From assembly GCA_008330645.1 (NCBI GenBank), contig VLTN01000065.1, positions 124,001 through 188,000 of the forward strand: a stretch of DNA of 64,000 nucleotides. Direction: 5' to 3'. Positions 55,893-64,000 of the stretch are shown in pieces. Position 1 is the first letter of the stretch, and each line of letters opens with the position of its first letter. Under the pieces are notes generated by a model. The model was not told the origin of the DNA and did no database searches. It saw only the letters and a list, made by a program, of their open reading frames with translations. This stretch comes from Cafeteria roenbergensis. Lineage: Eukaryota; Sar; Bigyra; Bicosoecida; Cafeteriaceae. Made by a program: the position numbers and the translations under genes.

Positions 55893-57464
55893 ATGTCGGG
55901 CGCGTTTCTGCAGGACCCGAGCGGGGCGCTTCCGTTCGTGGCCCAGCGGCTGATCCTGGAGCACGACGGCGAGCGCATTCCGAGCTCGGCGGCCACTTGG
56001 AGCCACGACGGCGTGCTGCTTGCGGTCGGGGGTGGAAACGGCGCCCTGGGCTGCGTCTCGGTGTGGCGGCGGCGCGCCGGGGGCTGCGCCGGGAGCGCCA
56101 TGGTGCCGGCGCCAGTGCTGCACTTGGGCGGCTTCTGCGGCAGCGTGACCTGCGTTGCGTGGATCGGCCACCGGTGGCTCGCGGCTGGCGCGACGGACGG
56201 CCAGGTGCGTGTGTGGGCGCTCGACGAGGGCTCCTCGGCCGAGCCTGCCCGGGCCCGGACGCTCGCCAGCGTGAGTCACCCTGACGCCGTGACTGCCGTT
56301 TGCTCCGCCGGCCGCGGGTCAGTCGAGGCCAAGCTCGCCCCAGCGGGCGCCGCCGCCGGCGTTGCCGGCCGCCAGTCGCGCATGTCCGCCCCGCTGCCGC
56401 CGCGCCGGGTCTCGGGGTCGCCAGCCTCGCATCGCACGGGCGGCGCTGCGTCTGTCGACGGGTCCGCTCGCGCCGACACCCCAGCGTCCGTGACGGCGCC
56501 CCCGCCGCCCCGATCCCGCGCGTCGGAGCCCACCGCCCTCGAGGACGCCGCCCCCAGCGCTGGCGGCGTCGGCGGCTCGTCCGCCGCCCAGCTGGGCCCC
56601 GCCAGCGAGACTGCGAGTGCCGCCGGGCTGGGGTCGCCACCGCTGCTCTCAGCGGCGCCGCCGTCGAGGATGCCCTCCCCCGTGGTGGGCGACCCGGGCA
56701 CGTGGTCGCTGCCCCGCACCATGGTCACGGCCTGCTGCGACGGCCGCGTGCGCTCCTGGGGCGGGCCCTGCCGCCTCGACTCGGTGGCCCGCCTCCGCGC
56801 CACGCCGCTCAGCCTCGCCTGGTCTCGCCGGAACGACGCTCTGTGCGTCGGCGAGCCGGCCGGCGAGGTCCAGATGCTGCAGCTCGAGGCGGGCGGCGGG
56901 GGGCTCTCCTTCGTCACCAGGGCCGAGTGCCGAAACCGCAGGGGGCCCTTCCGCCTCGGGGCCCCCGTCGTCGGGGCCCACTTCCACCCCCGCGGCAGAG
57001 CCATCCTGGTGACGACGCTCGACGGCCGGAGCCGCGTGCTGGTGACGGAGGACGCCACGGCGCTCAGGCCGGTGCTGAAGCTGCGAGGGGGCGGCGGCAC
57101 CACACTGCGGTGCGCGGCGCAGTTCAGCCCCGCGGGGGGGCTGGTCGCCGGCGGGACGGAGGCGGGTGCGCTGGTGCTGTGGCGCGCTGCCCCGGAAGGG
57201 TGCGACCCGGCGCTGGTGGAGGCGCTGGTGCCCCGGTCTGCGCGCTCGCCGGCTGTGACGCCCGTCGCGCCGCCGCCCTCCCGCAGCCCCGCCCGCGCCG
57301 TCGTGAAGGCGGACCCCTTCGGCAGGCTGTCGCTGGGGAGCGCCTCCATCGCCGCGGTGGCCTGGTGCCCGGGGGCGGGCCGGCAGCTGGAGGACGGCTC
57401 CCACCTGCTGGCGGCCTCCGACGTGCGCGGCGTGGTCTTCGTCGTGGGGCTGCCCGCCGCGTAG
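55893..57464 (+). CDS. WD40-repeat protein, WDR44-like
   Basis: The product is 523 residues in one exon, starting MSGAFLQDPSGALPF at the ATG after a short leader. WD-type blades: SHDGVLLAVGGGNGALGCVS, VTCVAWIGHRWLAAGATDGQ followed by VRVWAL, SHPDAVTAVC, and later FSPAGGLVAGGTEAGALVLW. The segment LSFVTRAECRNRRGPFRLG ... GRAILVTTLDGRSRVL ... LRPVLKLRG matches the WDR44 / yeast Dgr2 region LKFTTQIDVRNSRG...KILVTSNDSRIRLYDL. In animals WDR44 binds Rab11 and acts in recycling and ciliary membrane traffic. A long Ala/Ser/Pro-rich loop (about residues 140-270) interrupts the propeller. The N-terminal Rab-binding part of WDR44 is absent, so the cargo role is not shown. Confidence 0.75.
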   Translation: MSGAFLQDPSGALPFVAQRLILEHDGERIPSSAATWSHDGVLLAVGGGNGALGCVSVWRRRAGGCAGSAMVPAPVLHLGGFCGSVTCVAWIGHRWLAAGATDGQVRVWALDEGSSAEPARARTLASVSHPDAVTAVCSAGRGSVEAKLAPAGAAAGVAGRQSRMSAPLPPRRVSGSPASHRTGGAASVDGSARADTPASVTAPPPPRSRASEPTALEDAAPSAGGVGGSSAAQLGPASETASAAGLGSPPLLSAAPPSRMPSPVVGDPGTWSLPRTMVTACCDGRVRSWGGPCRLDSVARLRATPLSLAWSRRNDALCVGEPAGEVQMLQLEAGGGGLSFVTRAECRNRRGPFRLGAPVVGAHFHPRGRAILVTTLDGRSRVLVTEDATALRPVLKLRGGGGTTLRCAAQFSPAGGLVAGGTEAGALVLWRAAPEGCDPALVEALVPRSARSPAVTPVAPPPSRSPARAVVKADPFGRLSLGSASIAAVAWCPGAGRQLEDGSHLLAASDVRGVVFVVGLPAA

Positions 57465-57544
57465 CCGCTGCGCGCGCGTGGCCCGGCTTCGGGCGCGCGG
57501 TGGGGAGTCACTGACGGCCCGAGTGCGGGAGGGGGTGCCGCCGC

Positions 57545-57689
57545 GGCTTGCAGCTGCCGCTGTGGCTTGCAGCTGCCGCTGTGGCTTGCAGCTGCCGCTG
57601 TGGCTTGCAGCTGCCGCTGTGGCTTGCAGCTGCCGCTGTGGCTTGCAGCTGCCGCTGTGGCTTGCAGCTGCCGCTGTGGCTTGCAGCTG
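57545..57689. repeat. 19-bp tandem repeat, seven full units plus a partial
   Basis: The unit GGCTTGCAGCTGCCGCTGT is repeated head to tail without visible change; an eighth copy breaks off after 12 bases. Each unit contains the palindrome GCAGCTGC (an E-box CAGCTG). Nineteen is not a multiple of three, so the array is not a coding repeat, although all frames stay open through it. It starts 80 bp after the WDR44-like stop codon. Confidence 0.95.
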
Positions 57690-57874
57690 GATTTGTTGCC
57701 GGGCTCGCGCTGCAGCCGAGGCGGGGTGCCGGCAAGCGACAGGCATTGCGTGCCCGCGCCCGGCCAGGCGAGGGCGACGGAGTCACTTACGCACCAATGC
57801 GGGTACTCGGCGGTGCGCGCTGTGGAAGCGGGCCAGCACACAATGCATGCAAACAATCACACCATCACGCGCGC

Positions 57875-58045
57875 AGCCCCAGCGCCCTCGCCAGCGCCAG
57901 CGCCGGCAGCCCCAGCGCCATCGCCAGCGCCATCGCCAGCGCCAGCGCCAGCGCCAGCCCCAGCGCCCTCGCCAGCGCCAGCGCCGGCAGCCCCAGCGCC
58001 ATCGCCAGCGCCATCGCCAGCGCCAGCGCCAGCCCCAGCGCCAGC
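57875..58045. repeat. 81-bp higher-order repeat of (CCAGCG)-type hexamers
   Basis: Hexamers such as CCAGCG, CCATCG and CCCTCG build an 81-bp unit that starts at 57875 and again at 57956 with near identity, then trails off. The array ends only a few bases from the DOLPP1-like stop codon (58048-58050), so on the minus strand it would be the start of that gene's 3' UTR. Confidence 0.9.
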
Positions 58046-58047
58046 AG

Positions 58048-58623
58048 TCACAGCGACCACGTGCCTTCGAGCCTCAGAGCAGGCTGGCCGGAGCAATCTG
58101 CCACGGCGTCGCGGACACGCGCCAGCGCCGCCACCAGCCAGTCGAGCCCAGCCGATGCCGCCTGCAGCTCAGGCACGTCGCCCCACACGACGCATGCTGT
58201 GATGATGGCAAGGGAGCAGCCCTCGATGGCGCCCGCGAAGGTCTGACCCCAGGTGTGATACCTGCGGCTCACGCGATCGCGGCACTCCATGGCCGCAACC
58301 GGCAGCACAGTGACGAGCGCCCCGGCAGCCACGGCGTCGGCCAGCTGGCTGCCGCCGGGGCCGCACGCTTCGGCGATGACCCTGACGCCCCACATGCCTG
58401 CAAAACAGGCAATCAGGGCCAGCTCGCCCGCATGGGACGACGGCATGCCGTAGCCCTCCTTGGAGCTACCCCGGGGACGAGGCAGACCAGAGCATCGCTT
58501 CAGCGCGGACAGGACACCCACGTTGATGACTGCCATGGCCGCGATTGCGACAGCGGGCCGGCCAGGCGAGGTCGTGGCAGCGAAAGCGACGCTCAGCGCC
58601 ACAAAGTGCTTGACCCAGCCCAT
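58048..58623 (-). CDS. dolichyl-pyrophosphate phosphatase (DOLPP1/CAX4-like, PAP2 family)
   Basis: The product is 191 residues from MGWVKHFVALSVAF at 58623; an upstream ATG at 58761 adds an Arg/Pro-rich leader. The PAP2 motifs are in order: LKRCSGLPRPRGSS (C1), EGYGMPSSHAGELA (C2) and DRVSRRYHTWGQTFAGAIEG (C3, with the catalytic His). EYGMPSSHSQF and SRVYLLYHTWSQVLYGG in human DOLPP1 align directly. The enzyme hydrolyses dolichyl-PP to dolichyl-P in the ER after oligosaccharide transfer, recycling the N-glycosylation carrier. Four to five hydrophobic helices are visible. The C-terminal 35 residues (after VVWGDVPELQ) are not conserved. Confidence 0.85.
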   Translation of the reverse strand: MGWVKHFVALSVAFAATTSPGRPAVAIAAMAVINVGVLSALKRCSGLPRPRGSSKEGYGMPSSHAGELALIACFAGMWGVRVIAEACGPGGSQLADAVAAGALVTVLPVAAMECRDRVSRRYHTWGQTFAGAIEGCSLAIITACVVWGDVPELQAASAGLDWLVAALARVRDAVADCSGQPALRLEGTWSL

Positions 58624-58949
58624 GGGCGGCTGCGGACGACGACCTCGGCGCCCGGGCCTGCGTGCCCCGTCGGGGCTTCCGGCGCGCAGGGGTGGGGTGG
58701 GGCGCGTCGCGTGTGTTGCGCTTTGCGTGGGGGCTCTGCCGAGGCCGGACAAATTGACCATTGTTCGGGGCAGTTCTCGCTGGGGCGCTCACGCCCGCGC
58801 GGGGGCTGTCCCAGGAGACCGGGCCGTGCCCGCCACTTGGGGCAGCGCAACGGCCGCGGCGGGCAGCGGGGCCCGCCCCGCGCGAGGAGGACGCGGAGGC
58901 GGAGGCGCGCGCGCAGGCGAGGCTCAGGCTCTGCGGGCTGGCGGCACGC
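58624..58949. other. intergenic, no gene seen
   Basis: About 325 bp lie between the DOLPP1-like start and the 3' end of glutaryl-CoA dehydrogenase, both minus strand. It probably holds the DOLPP1 promoter; GC is high and no motif stands out. Confidence 0.4.
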
Positions 58950-60800
58950 TCAGCCGCGCTTGGCAGCGCCCGGGACGAAGGAGGGGATCCCGGTGATGGC
59001 GCGGCCCAAGATGAGCGCGTGGATGTCGTGGGTTCCCTCGTAGGTGTTCACGGCCTCGAGGTTCATGGAGTGGCGGATGACGTGGTACTCGTCGGAGATG
59101 CCGTTGCCGCCCATCATGTCGCGGGCCTCGCGCGCGATGGCGAGGGCCTTGCCGCAGTTGTTGCGCTTCACCAGGGAGATCATGTCGGCGGGGTCGCACG
59201 TGGGGTCAGACTCCTTGATGCGGGCGACCTGGAGGGCCCCGAGGAGGCCCAGGGAGGTCTCCGTCGCCATGTCCGCGAGCTTCTTCTGGATGAGCTGGTT
59301 GGCGGCCAAGGGCGCGCCGAACTGCTGGCGCTCCATGGTGTACTCGCGAGCCGCGTGGAAGCAGAACTCGGCGGCGCCCATGGCGCCGAAGGCGATGCCG
59401 AGGCGGGCGCTGTTGAGGCAGGCGAAGGGGCCCTTGAGGCCCTTGACGCCGGGAAGAACGGCGTCGGCCGGGAGGACGACGTCCTCGAGGAAGATCATGC
59501 CGGTGGGGGAGGAGCGGAGGGAGAACTTGCCCTCGATGCGGGGCGTGCTGAAGCCCTCGGCGCCCTTGGCGCCGCGCTCCACGAGGAAGCCGCGAACGTC
59601 GCCCTCCTCGTCGCGGGCCCACACGATGGCGACGTCCGCAACGGGGCTGTTGGTGATCCAGTTCTTGGAGCCGTTGAGCACCCAGGAGCCGTCGGCGAGC
59701 TTGCGCGCGCGGGTGGCCATGCCAGCGGGGTCGGACCCGTGGTCGGGCTCGGTCAGCCCGAAGCAGCCGATGGTCTTTCCGGAGGCCAGGCGCGGCAGCC
59801 ACTTGGCCTTCTGCTCCTCCGACCCGAACTTATAGATGGGCAGCATCACGAGCGACGACTGCACGCTCATGGCGCTGCGGTAGCTCGAGTCCACGCGCTC
59901 CACCTCGCGAGCGATGAGGCCGTACGTGGTGATGGACGCCCCGGCGCAATCGTAGCCCTGGATGAAGGGGCCAAGGAAGCCCATGCTCCCGAAGCCCTCC
60001 ATGATGGACCGCTCGAACGTCTCGTGGCGGTTCGCCTCGATGATGCCGGGCATGAGCTCCTCCTGGCAAAAGCTGCGGGCTTGCTCCTGCGACAGCGCAT
60101 AGGGCGAGGAGGCCAAGGCGCAAAAGAGGGTCACAACTCGGAGAACAAACGCACAGGCCAGGCCACGCACGCCCGCCGGCGTCGCAAACGCTGGCGCCGC
60201 GATGGGGGGCGGGGCGCTCGGCTCTGGGCCAGCTCGCGCAGCCGCAGCGCCAGCAGCAGAAGAGCAGCGGGCGCGCACGAGGCCGATCGCCCGCCTCAGC
60301 GCCGGCCTTGCCGCGCAGCGGCACACACGGGACGCGGGCCTGCCTTGGGAACAGACTGGGCGCGTGCGCGCCAGCCCGCGGGGCGGGATGCTGCCGCGGG
60401 CGGCTCGTGCGCACGCTGACGCAAGCGCTGGGCACAGCTGCGCAGGCAGCGCCTCTGCTCAGGCGCCGGCCCGCCAGCGGCAAGCCGGCGCAATGCGGTG
60501 CCAGCCGCCCGCCCGCACCGCGTGGGCGCACTGGGGGCCACGCCCGGAGGCGCTGGGCGGGGAGGAACGGCGCGCGCCGCGGCGCGCGCGCCGGGTCGCG
60601 GCGCCGGGCGCAGTGTTCGGGCATGCGCGACCGCCAGCCGGCCTCACCATGACCATGGTCTCCTCCTCAGTCAGCGACTTGAGCGCGAGGAGCGGGTCCT
60701 CGAACTTCATGGCGAGGGTGGCCATGCTGCGGCCCGCGGGGACGGCCGTTGCGGCGGCGGGCCTTGCGGCCGCGGCGGCGCGGGCGGCGCGGGCGAGCAT
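58950..60800 (-). CDS. GCDH: glutaryl-CoA dehydrogenase, mitochondrial
   Basis: Exon 1 (60800-60648) encodes [20 protein letters not shown], a good mitochondrial targeting peptide, then [19 protein letters not shown], and ends at GTGAGG in phase 0. Exon 2 (60086-58950) starts after GCTGTCGCAG. The product is about 429 residues (human 438). Identity to human GCDH is striking: [86 protein letters not shown], and [20 protein letters not shown], which contains the catalytic Glu. The flavoprotein converts glutaryl-CoA to crotonyl-CoA in lysine, hydroxylysine and tryptophan breakdown and passes electrons to ETF. The intron is 561 bp, the longest well-supported one here. Confidence 0.95.
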
Positions 60801-60952
60801 TGTTGCTGTGCCTCCGAGGGGCGCCGGAAGCAGCAGAGTCGGCCCCGCTGCTTTGCTGGGCAGAGCCCGCCGATTGGAAGAAAAGTCAGCGGCGCGCCCG
60901 CCGGTGCGCGCGCGCCACGGGCCTGCACTTCACGACCTGGACCGAGGGCGCG
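60801..60952. promoter_or_regulatory. putative bidirectional promoter, GCDH and ZPR1
   Basis: Only 152 bp separate the GCDH start codon (60800, -) from the ZPR1 start codon (60953, +). No TATA box was seen. Confidence 0.35.
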
Positions 60953-62821
60953 ATGGCAACCGGGGAAGATGACATGTACAAGGACATCGGGGAGCAGGCC
61001 GAGGCGGTCGCCGTGTCTGGCGCCCCCGAGCACGAGGAGGGCGCTGCCGCGTCCGCCGCCGCCGCGGCCGCGGCTGGCGGCGCGGACAGCGACAGCGACG
61101 ACGAGGAGGAGCGGTCCGCCAAGGCTGCTGCGGCGGGCGTGCACGTTGTCGAGGGGTCGCTCTGCATGAGCTGCGGGGAGACTGGCACCACTCGGTTGAT
61201 GCCTACGCGCATCCCGTTCTTCCGCGAGATCATCATCTGCGCCTTTTCGTGCCCGGAGTGCGGCTTCCGCTCCTCCGAGGTGATGACGTCCCAGACGCAG
61301 GAGCGGGGCTGCATCTTCTCGCTCAAGGTCAGCAGCGAGGCCGAGCTGCAGCGGCAGCTCCTCAAGAGCGACAAGGCCACCGTGCGGGTGCCGTCGCTCG
61401 ACCTCGAGATCCCGTCCACCACCATGAGCGGCATCTTCACCACGGTGGAGGGCGTGCTCACCAACGTGGCCGACGACCTCGCCAAGGACCAGGTGGTGCG
61501 CCGCGCGATGGACCCGGAGAGCGCCGGCCGCATCGACGCCTTCATCGCCCGGGTGCGCCAGTGCCTCGACGCGGACCCCGCCGTGCTGCCCTTCGTGCTG
61601 GAGCTGGACGACCCGTCGGGCAACTCCTTCCTGGAGAACCCGCTGGCGCCCGCCCGCGACCCCGCCCTGTCCGCCCGCTTCTACCGCCGCACCAGGGAGC
61701 AGAACGAGTTCTGCGGCCTCAACCCCGACGCGGGGGTCACCGTCGACGACGACGCGTCGGCGGAGGGCGCCGGCAGCAGCGGCGGCGCCGACACGTCGAC
61801 CCTGGTCGGGTCGTCGGCCGTGACCTCCTCGACTCGCGACGCGGCGCCGGGCAAGGCGGGCGCCACCATCGCGTCCAACGCCACGGACCGGGCCCGCGCC
61901 ACGCCTTTGGACGTGACGCTGGCGTCGCAGGTGGAGTCCGACGTGCACAAGTTCAACACCCCGTGCAGCAACTGCGGCGGCGAGGCGCAGACGCGCATGT
62001 GCCTCACCAACATCCCGCACTTCAAGGAGGTCATCCTCATGGCCCTCGTGTGCCCCCACTGCGGCTTCAAGGACGTCGAGATCAAGGGCGGAGGCGCGGT
62101 GCCCGAGAGGGGCACATTCCACACGCTGCGCGTGACGCCGGAGACCGCGGCCGAGGACATGCGGCGCGACGTCCTCAAGAGCGACACGGCGGGCGTCAGC
62201 ATCGCCGAGCTGGACCTGGAGATGGAGCCCGGCTCCCTGGGCGGCATGTACACCACCGTGGAGGGGCTGCTGGACACGATGAGGGAGCGCATCGTGGCGG
62301 CCAACCCCATGGCGCACGCGGTCGGCGACTCCGCCGCCGACGCTGCCGCAACGCCGGCCCGCTTCCGCGCCTTCCTGGCCGCGTTTGAGAGCGTGTGCAA
62401 GGGCGAGATCGCCTTTACCCTGGTGATGAAGGACCCCATGGCGAACTCCTGGGTGTACTCTCCCTGGGACGACGAGGACGCCGACAAGGCCGCCTCCCTC
62501 GCTGCGACCGCCGGCTTCCGGGGCGCCCACCTCGGCTCTGCGCTGGACACGCACGCCGCTGCGGCTGCGGAGACGGCGGACAAGCCAGACGCCGCCGCTG
62601 CGGCAGCTGGCGGCGACGCGAAGCCGACGGGCGTGGAGGCGAGCGCCGCAGCCACTGGCCGCGACCCGCGCCTCACCTTGGAGTGGTACACTCGCAGCAA
62701 GGAGGAGGACGGCGAGCTCGGCATCGCCGACATGGATGTGGCCAGCTTCCCCTCCGGCGGCCCGGACGGCCAGCACGGCAAGTCGCGCGACGATGGCGAC
62801 TCACCCGCCGCTGCCGAGTGA
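60953..62821 (+). CDS. ZPR1: ZPR1 zinc-finger protein
   Basis: The product is 622 residues in one exon, starting MATGEDDMYKDIGEQAEAVA after a G-rich leader. It has the duplicated ZPR1 layout. Module 1 has CMSC then 29 residues to CPEC, with TRLMPTRIPFFREIIICAF, LKSDKATVRVPSLDLEIP and GIFTTVEGVL. Module 2 has CSNC ... CPHCGFKDVEIK, LKSDTAGVSIAELDLEME and GMYTTVEGLLDTMRE. ZPR1 is a conserved chaperone that helps fold translation factor eEF1A and moves to the nucleus in dividing cells. An Ala/Ser/Thr-rich linker of about 75 residues separates the modules, and a low-complexity insert with an acidic tail closes the protein; it is longer than human ZPR1 (459). Confidence 0.95.
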   Translation: MATGEDDMYKDIGEQAEAVAVSGAPEHEEGAAASAAAAAAAGGADSDSDDEEERSAKAAAAGVHVVEGSLCMSCGETGTTRLMPTRIPFFREIIICAFSCPECGFRSSEVMTSQTQERGCIFSLKVSSEAELQRQLLKSDKATVRVPSLDLEIPSTTMSGIFTTVEGVLTNVADDLAKDQVVRRAMDPESAGRIDAFIARVRQCLDADPAVLPFVLELDDPSGNSFLENPLAPARDPALSARFYRRTREQNEFCGLNPDAGVTVDDDASAEGAGSSGGADTSTLVGSSAVTSSTRDAAPGKAGATIASNATDRARATPLDVTLASQVESDVHKFNTPCSNCGGEAQTRMCLTNIPHFKEVILMALVCPHCGFKDVEIKGGGAVPERGTFHTLRVTPETAAEDMRRDVLKSDTAGVSIAELDLEMEPGSLGGMYTTVEGLLDTMRERIVAANPMAHAVGDSAADAAATPARFRAFLAAFESVCKGEIAFTLVMKDPMANSWVYSPWDDEDADKAASLAATAGFRGAHLGSALDTHAAAAAETADKPDAAAAAAGGDAKPTGVEASAAATGRDPRLTLEWYTRSKEEDGELGIADMDVASFPSGGPDGQHGKSRDDGDSPAAAE

Positions 62822-63253
62822 GCCCAGCCCCCCTACCCTAGGCAGATGCGCCTCCTGTGCAGGGCCGAGCAAGACCTGCACTGCCCGCTGTGTGCGTTGC
62901 GTTGCGCCTGCTTCAAGAGCTTGTTGCGACCGATTGGATTGGTTGCAACCCAACATCGCGATTGCGGCTCGCCGCCCCCCGGCCTCGCCCCCCCCCCGCT
63001 GCAGTGCCCCGAGCCTCGCACACACGCCAGGCGAGCGCGCTTCCCCTTAGGGCCGCGAAGCCTGCGGATGGAGCGAGCTCACGAACGATGATCCCCTTGA
63101 GCTCTGCCCAACCAAATCAGCAAGCTGTCGGCGATCGCAATCGACGCCGGGCAAGGCTCCGGGTCGGGCCTCCACTCGACCAGGCCCGGTCAGTGACGCC
63201 TACGTGCCTTTGCATTGCTCGCCCCTGTGCGCGGCAGTCAGCGGTGCGGAGCC
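62822..63253. other. intergenic, no gene seen
   Basis: About 430 bp follow the ZPR1 stop codon up to the next start. It includes a stretch of lower GC near 62900-62970 and C-runs at 62990-63000. It must hold the ZPR1 3' UTR and the promoter of the next gene. Confidence 0.4.
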
Positions 63254-64000
63254 ATGGCGCTGGTCGCCTTGCTCGTTGCTCTCGCGATCGCGTGCGCCTC
63301 AGCCAAGACGGCCACGCTGGCGCCCGGAGGCGCCCTGCGGGAGGTCCCGTTCTTCAGGATCAAGCACGTCACTCGCCCAATGGTGAGCGCGTGCTGTCGC
63401 GCTTCGCGTCGAGCTCGTGGTGCGAGCGCATCAGATTCCAGCGAGATGCCCTCCCTCGCCCCGACTGTCGCGCGTGGCTGCAGGTCGTCGTGTACTATGA
63501 CTCGGACCTGGCCGACCCGCGCGAGGTTTCAATGGCGCTCCAGGTCGCAGTGGCTGCCAGCAAGCGTGTCCCCAGCTTCTCCTTCTTCAAGTGCGACACT
63601 GCGGCCGGCAGCAACTCGGATCAAGCCGAGGAGTCAATGCTGCGCGGAGGCGTGTTCATCTTTTCGCGCACCCCGCACGACGGTATCGGTGAGCGTGTGC
63701 CACGAACGCCGGGCGACAGCACAGAGGCACGCCTCCGCGTGGCTGCCTCGTCGATGGCGTGAAGGACGCAAGCCCGAAATGCCCCGCGCTCCTCGCCAGC
63801 TTTGCACGCGCCAGTCGCGCCTGCCGGTCCGCCTCCCGTCCGCAGACGAGTTCCTTCTGCCTCTCGAGGTGGACCATCTGGTGCGCTACTTGCACCTGCG
63901 CGGCGTGGTGGGCAACCCCGCGGACATCGTCCCCTTCACGGGCGAGGCGGACCTGGCCGCGCTGCTCGACCCCAGAGGCCCGCGCCCCCGGGCCGTGCTC
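63254..64000 (+). CDS. secreted/ER thioredoxin-fold-like protein, 3' end outside the window
   Basis: Three exons can be joined: 63254-63382, 63484-63688 and 63846 to the window edge. Donors are GTGAGC, acceptors CTGCAG and CCGCAG, and phases agree (0, then 1). The N-terminus MALVALLVALAIACASAKT is a signal peptide. Exon 2 gives VVVYYDSDLADPREVSMALQ ... RVPSFSFFKCDTA ... RGGVFIFSRTP. Exon 3 gives DEFLLPLEVDHLVRYLHLRG ... VPFTGEADLAALLD. The beta-strand pattern with a cysteine-bearing strand and repeated ending motifs resembles tandem thioredoxin-like domains as in PDI or calsequestrin-type proteins, but no CxxC is present in the visible part. The assignment is tentative. Confidence 0.5.
   Translation, partial: MALVALLVALAIACASAKTATLAPGGALREVPFFRIKHVTRPMVSACCRASRRARGASASDSSEMPSLAPTVARGCRSSCTMTRTWPTRARFQWRSRSQWLPASVSPASPSSSATLRPAATRIKPRSQCCAEACSSFRAPRTTVSVSVCHERRATAQRHASAWLPRRWREGRKPEMPRAPRQLCTRQSRLPVRLPSADEFLLPLEVDHLVRYLHLRGVVGNPADIVPFTGEADLAALLDPRGPRPRAVL

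Noticed and set aside
1-64000. Viral or virus-like insertions, CRISPR arrays, rRNA genes, bacterial operons
   Set aside because: I looked for integrase, reverse transcriptase, capsid, ATPase and transposase motifs, for regularly spaced direct repeats with unique spacers and for rRNA cores. None was found; the only regular arrays are the simple tandem repeats listed.

Overview
The window looks like a piece of a nuclear chromosome from a flagellated, very GC-rich unicellular eukaryote. Reasons: an outer-arm axonemal dynein heavy chain; genes for mitochondria (mS34, SDHAF1, glutaryl-CoA dehydrogenase), the ER and endosomes; short GTGAG...CAG introns; strongly G/C-ending codons. I cannot name the species. 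A heterotrophic protist such as a GC-rich stramenopile would fit, but this is inference. No viral element, rRNA gene, CRISPR array or confident tRNA was found.

Layout. 1-0.9 kb: window edge, little support for a gene. 0.9-1.8 kb (-): protein with a ZNF830-like LPxxFFD motif. 2.0-6.4 kb (+): GRK-like protein (RGS half-domains plus AGC kinase). 6.75-7.5 kb (-): EF-hand protein with an N-terminal lipidation signal. 8.1-22.4 kb (+): DNAH5/8-type dynein heavy chain in three exons, the last 13.7 kb long. 22.7-23.7 kb (-): mitoribosomal mS34. 23.9-24.9 kb (+): FIT-family lipid-droplet protein. 25.1-27.6 kb (-): tRNA-dihydrouridine synthase DUS1. 27.9-28.2 kb (+): SDHAF1. 28.6-37.0 kb (-): RME-8/DNAJC13 with a DPF-motif tail. 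38.0-38.6 kb (-): VMA21. 39.7-41.2 kb (+): coiled-coil protein. 41.2-43.6 kb: gene-poor stretch of clearly lower GC. 43.6-44.1 kb (-): tandem CCCH zinc-finger protein. 44.6-53.7 kb (+): huge HSA-SNF2-SANT protein (p400/Eaf1 type) whose SNF2 motifs are eroded. 54.2-55.5 kb (-): membrane-anchored FkbM methyltransferase. 55.9-57.5 kb (+): WDR44-like WD40 protein. 57.5-58.05 kb: two tandem-repeat arrays. 58.05-58.6 kb (-): dolichyl-pyrophosphate phosphatase. 58.95-60.8 kb (-): glutaryl-CoA dehydrogenase. 60.95-62.8 kb (+): ZPR1. 63.25 kb to the edge (+): secreted thioredoxin-fold-like protein, cut by the window.

The genes are ordinary, mostly single-copy housekeeping genes and do not form one pathway. 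Themes repeat: endolysosome (RME-8, VMA21, WDR44-like), ER lipid and glycan metabolism (FIT, DOLPP1), mitochondria (mS34, SDHAF1, GCDH). Many neighbours are divergent with 100-350 bp between start codons, which suggests shared promoters. The most unusual object is the 3031-residue p400/Eaf1-like protein, which keeps the outline of a SNF2 motor but has lost its catalytic residues. Exon joins were placed by hand from GT/AG sites, reading phase and family similarity.
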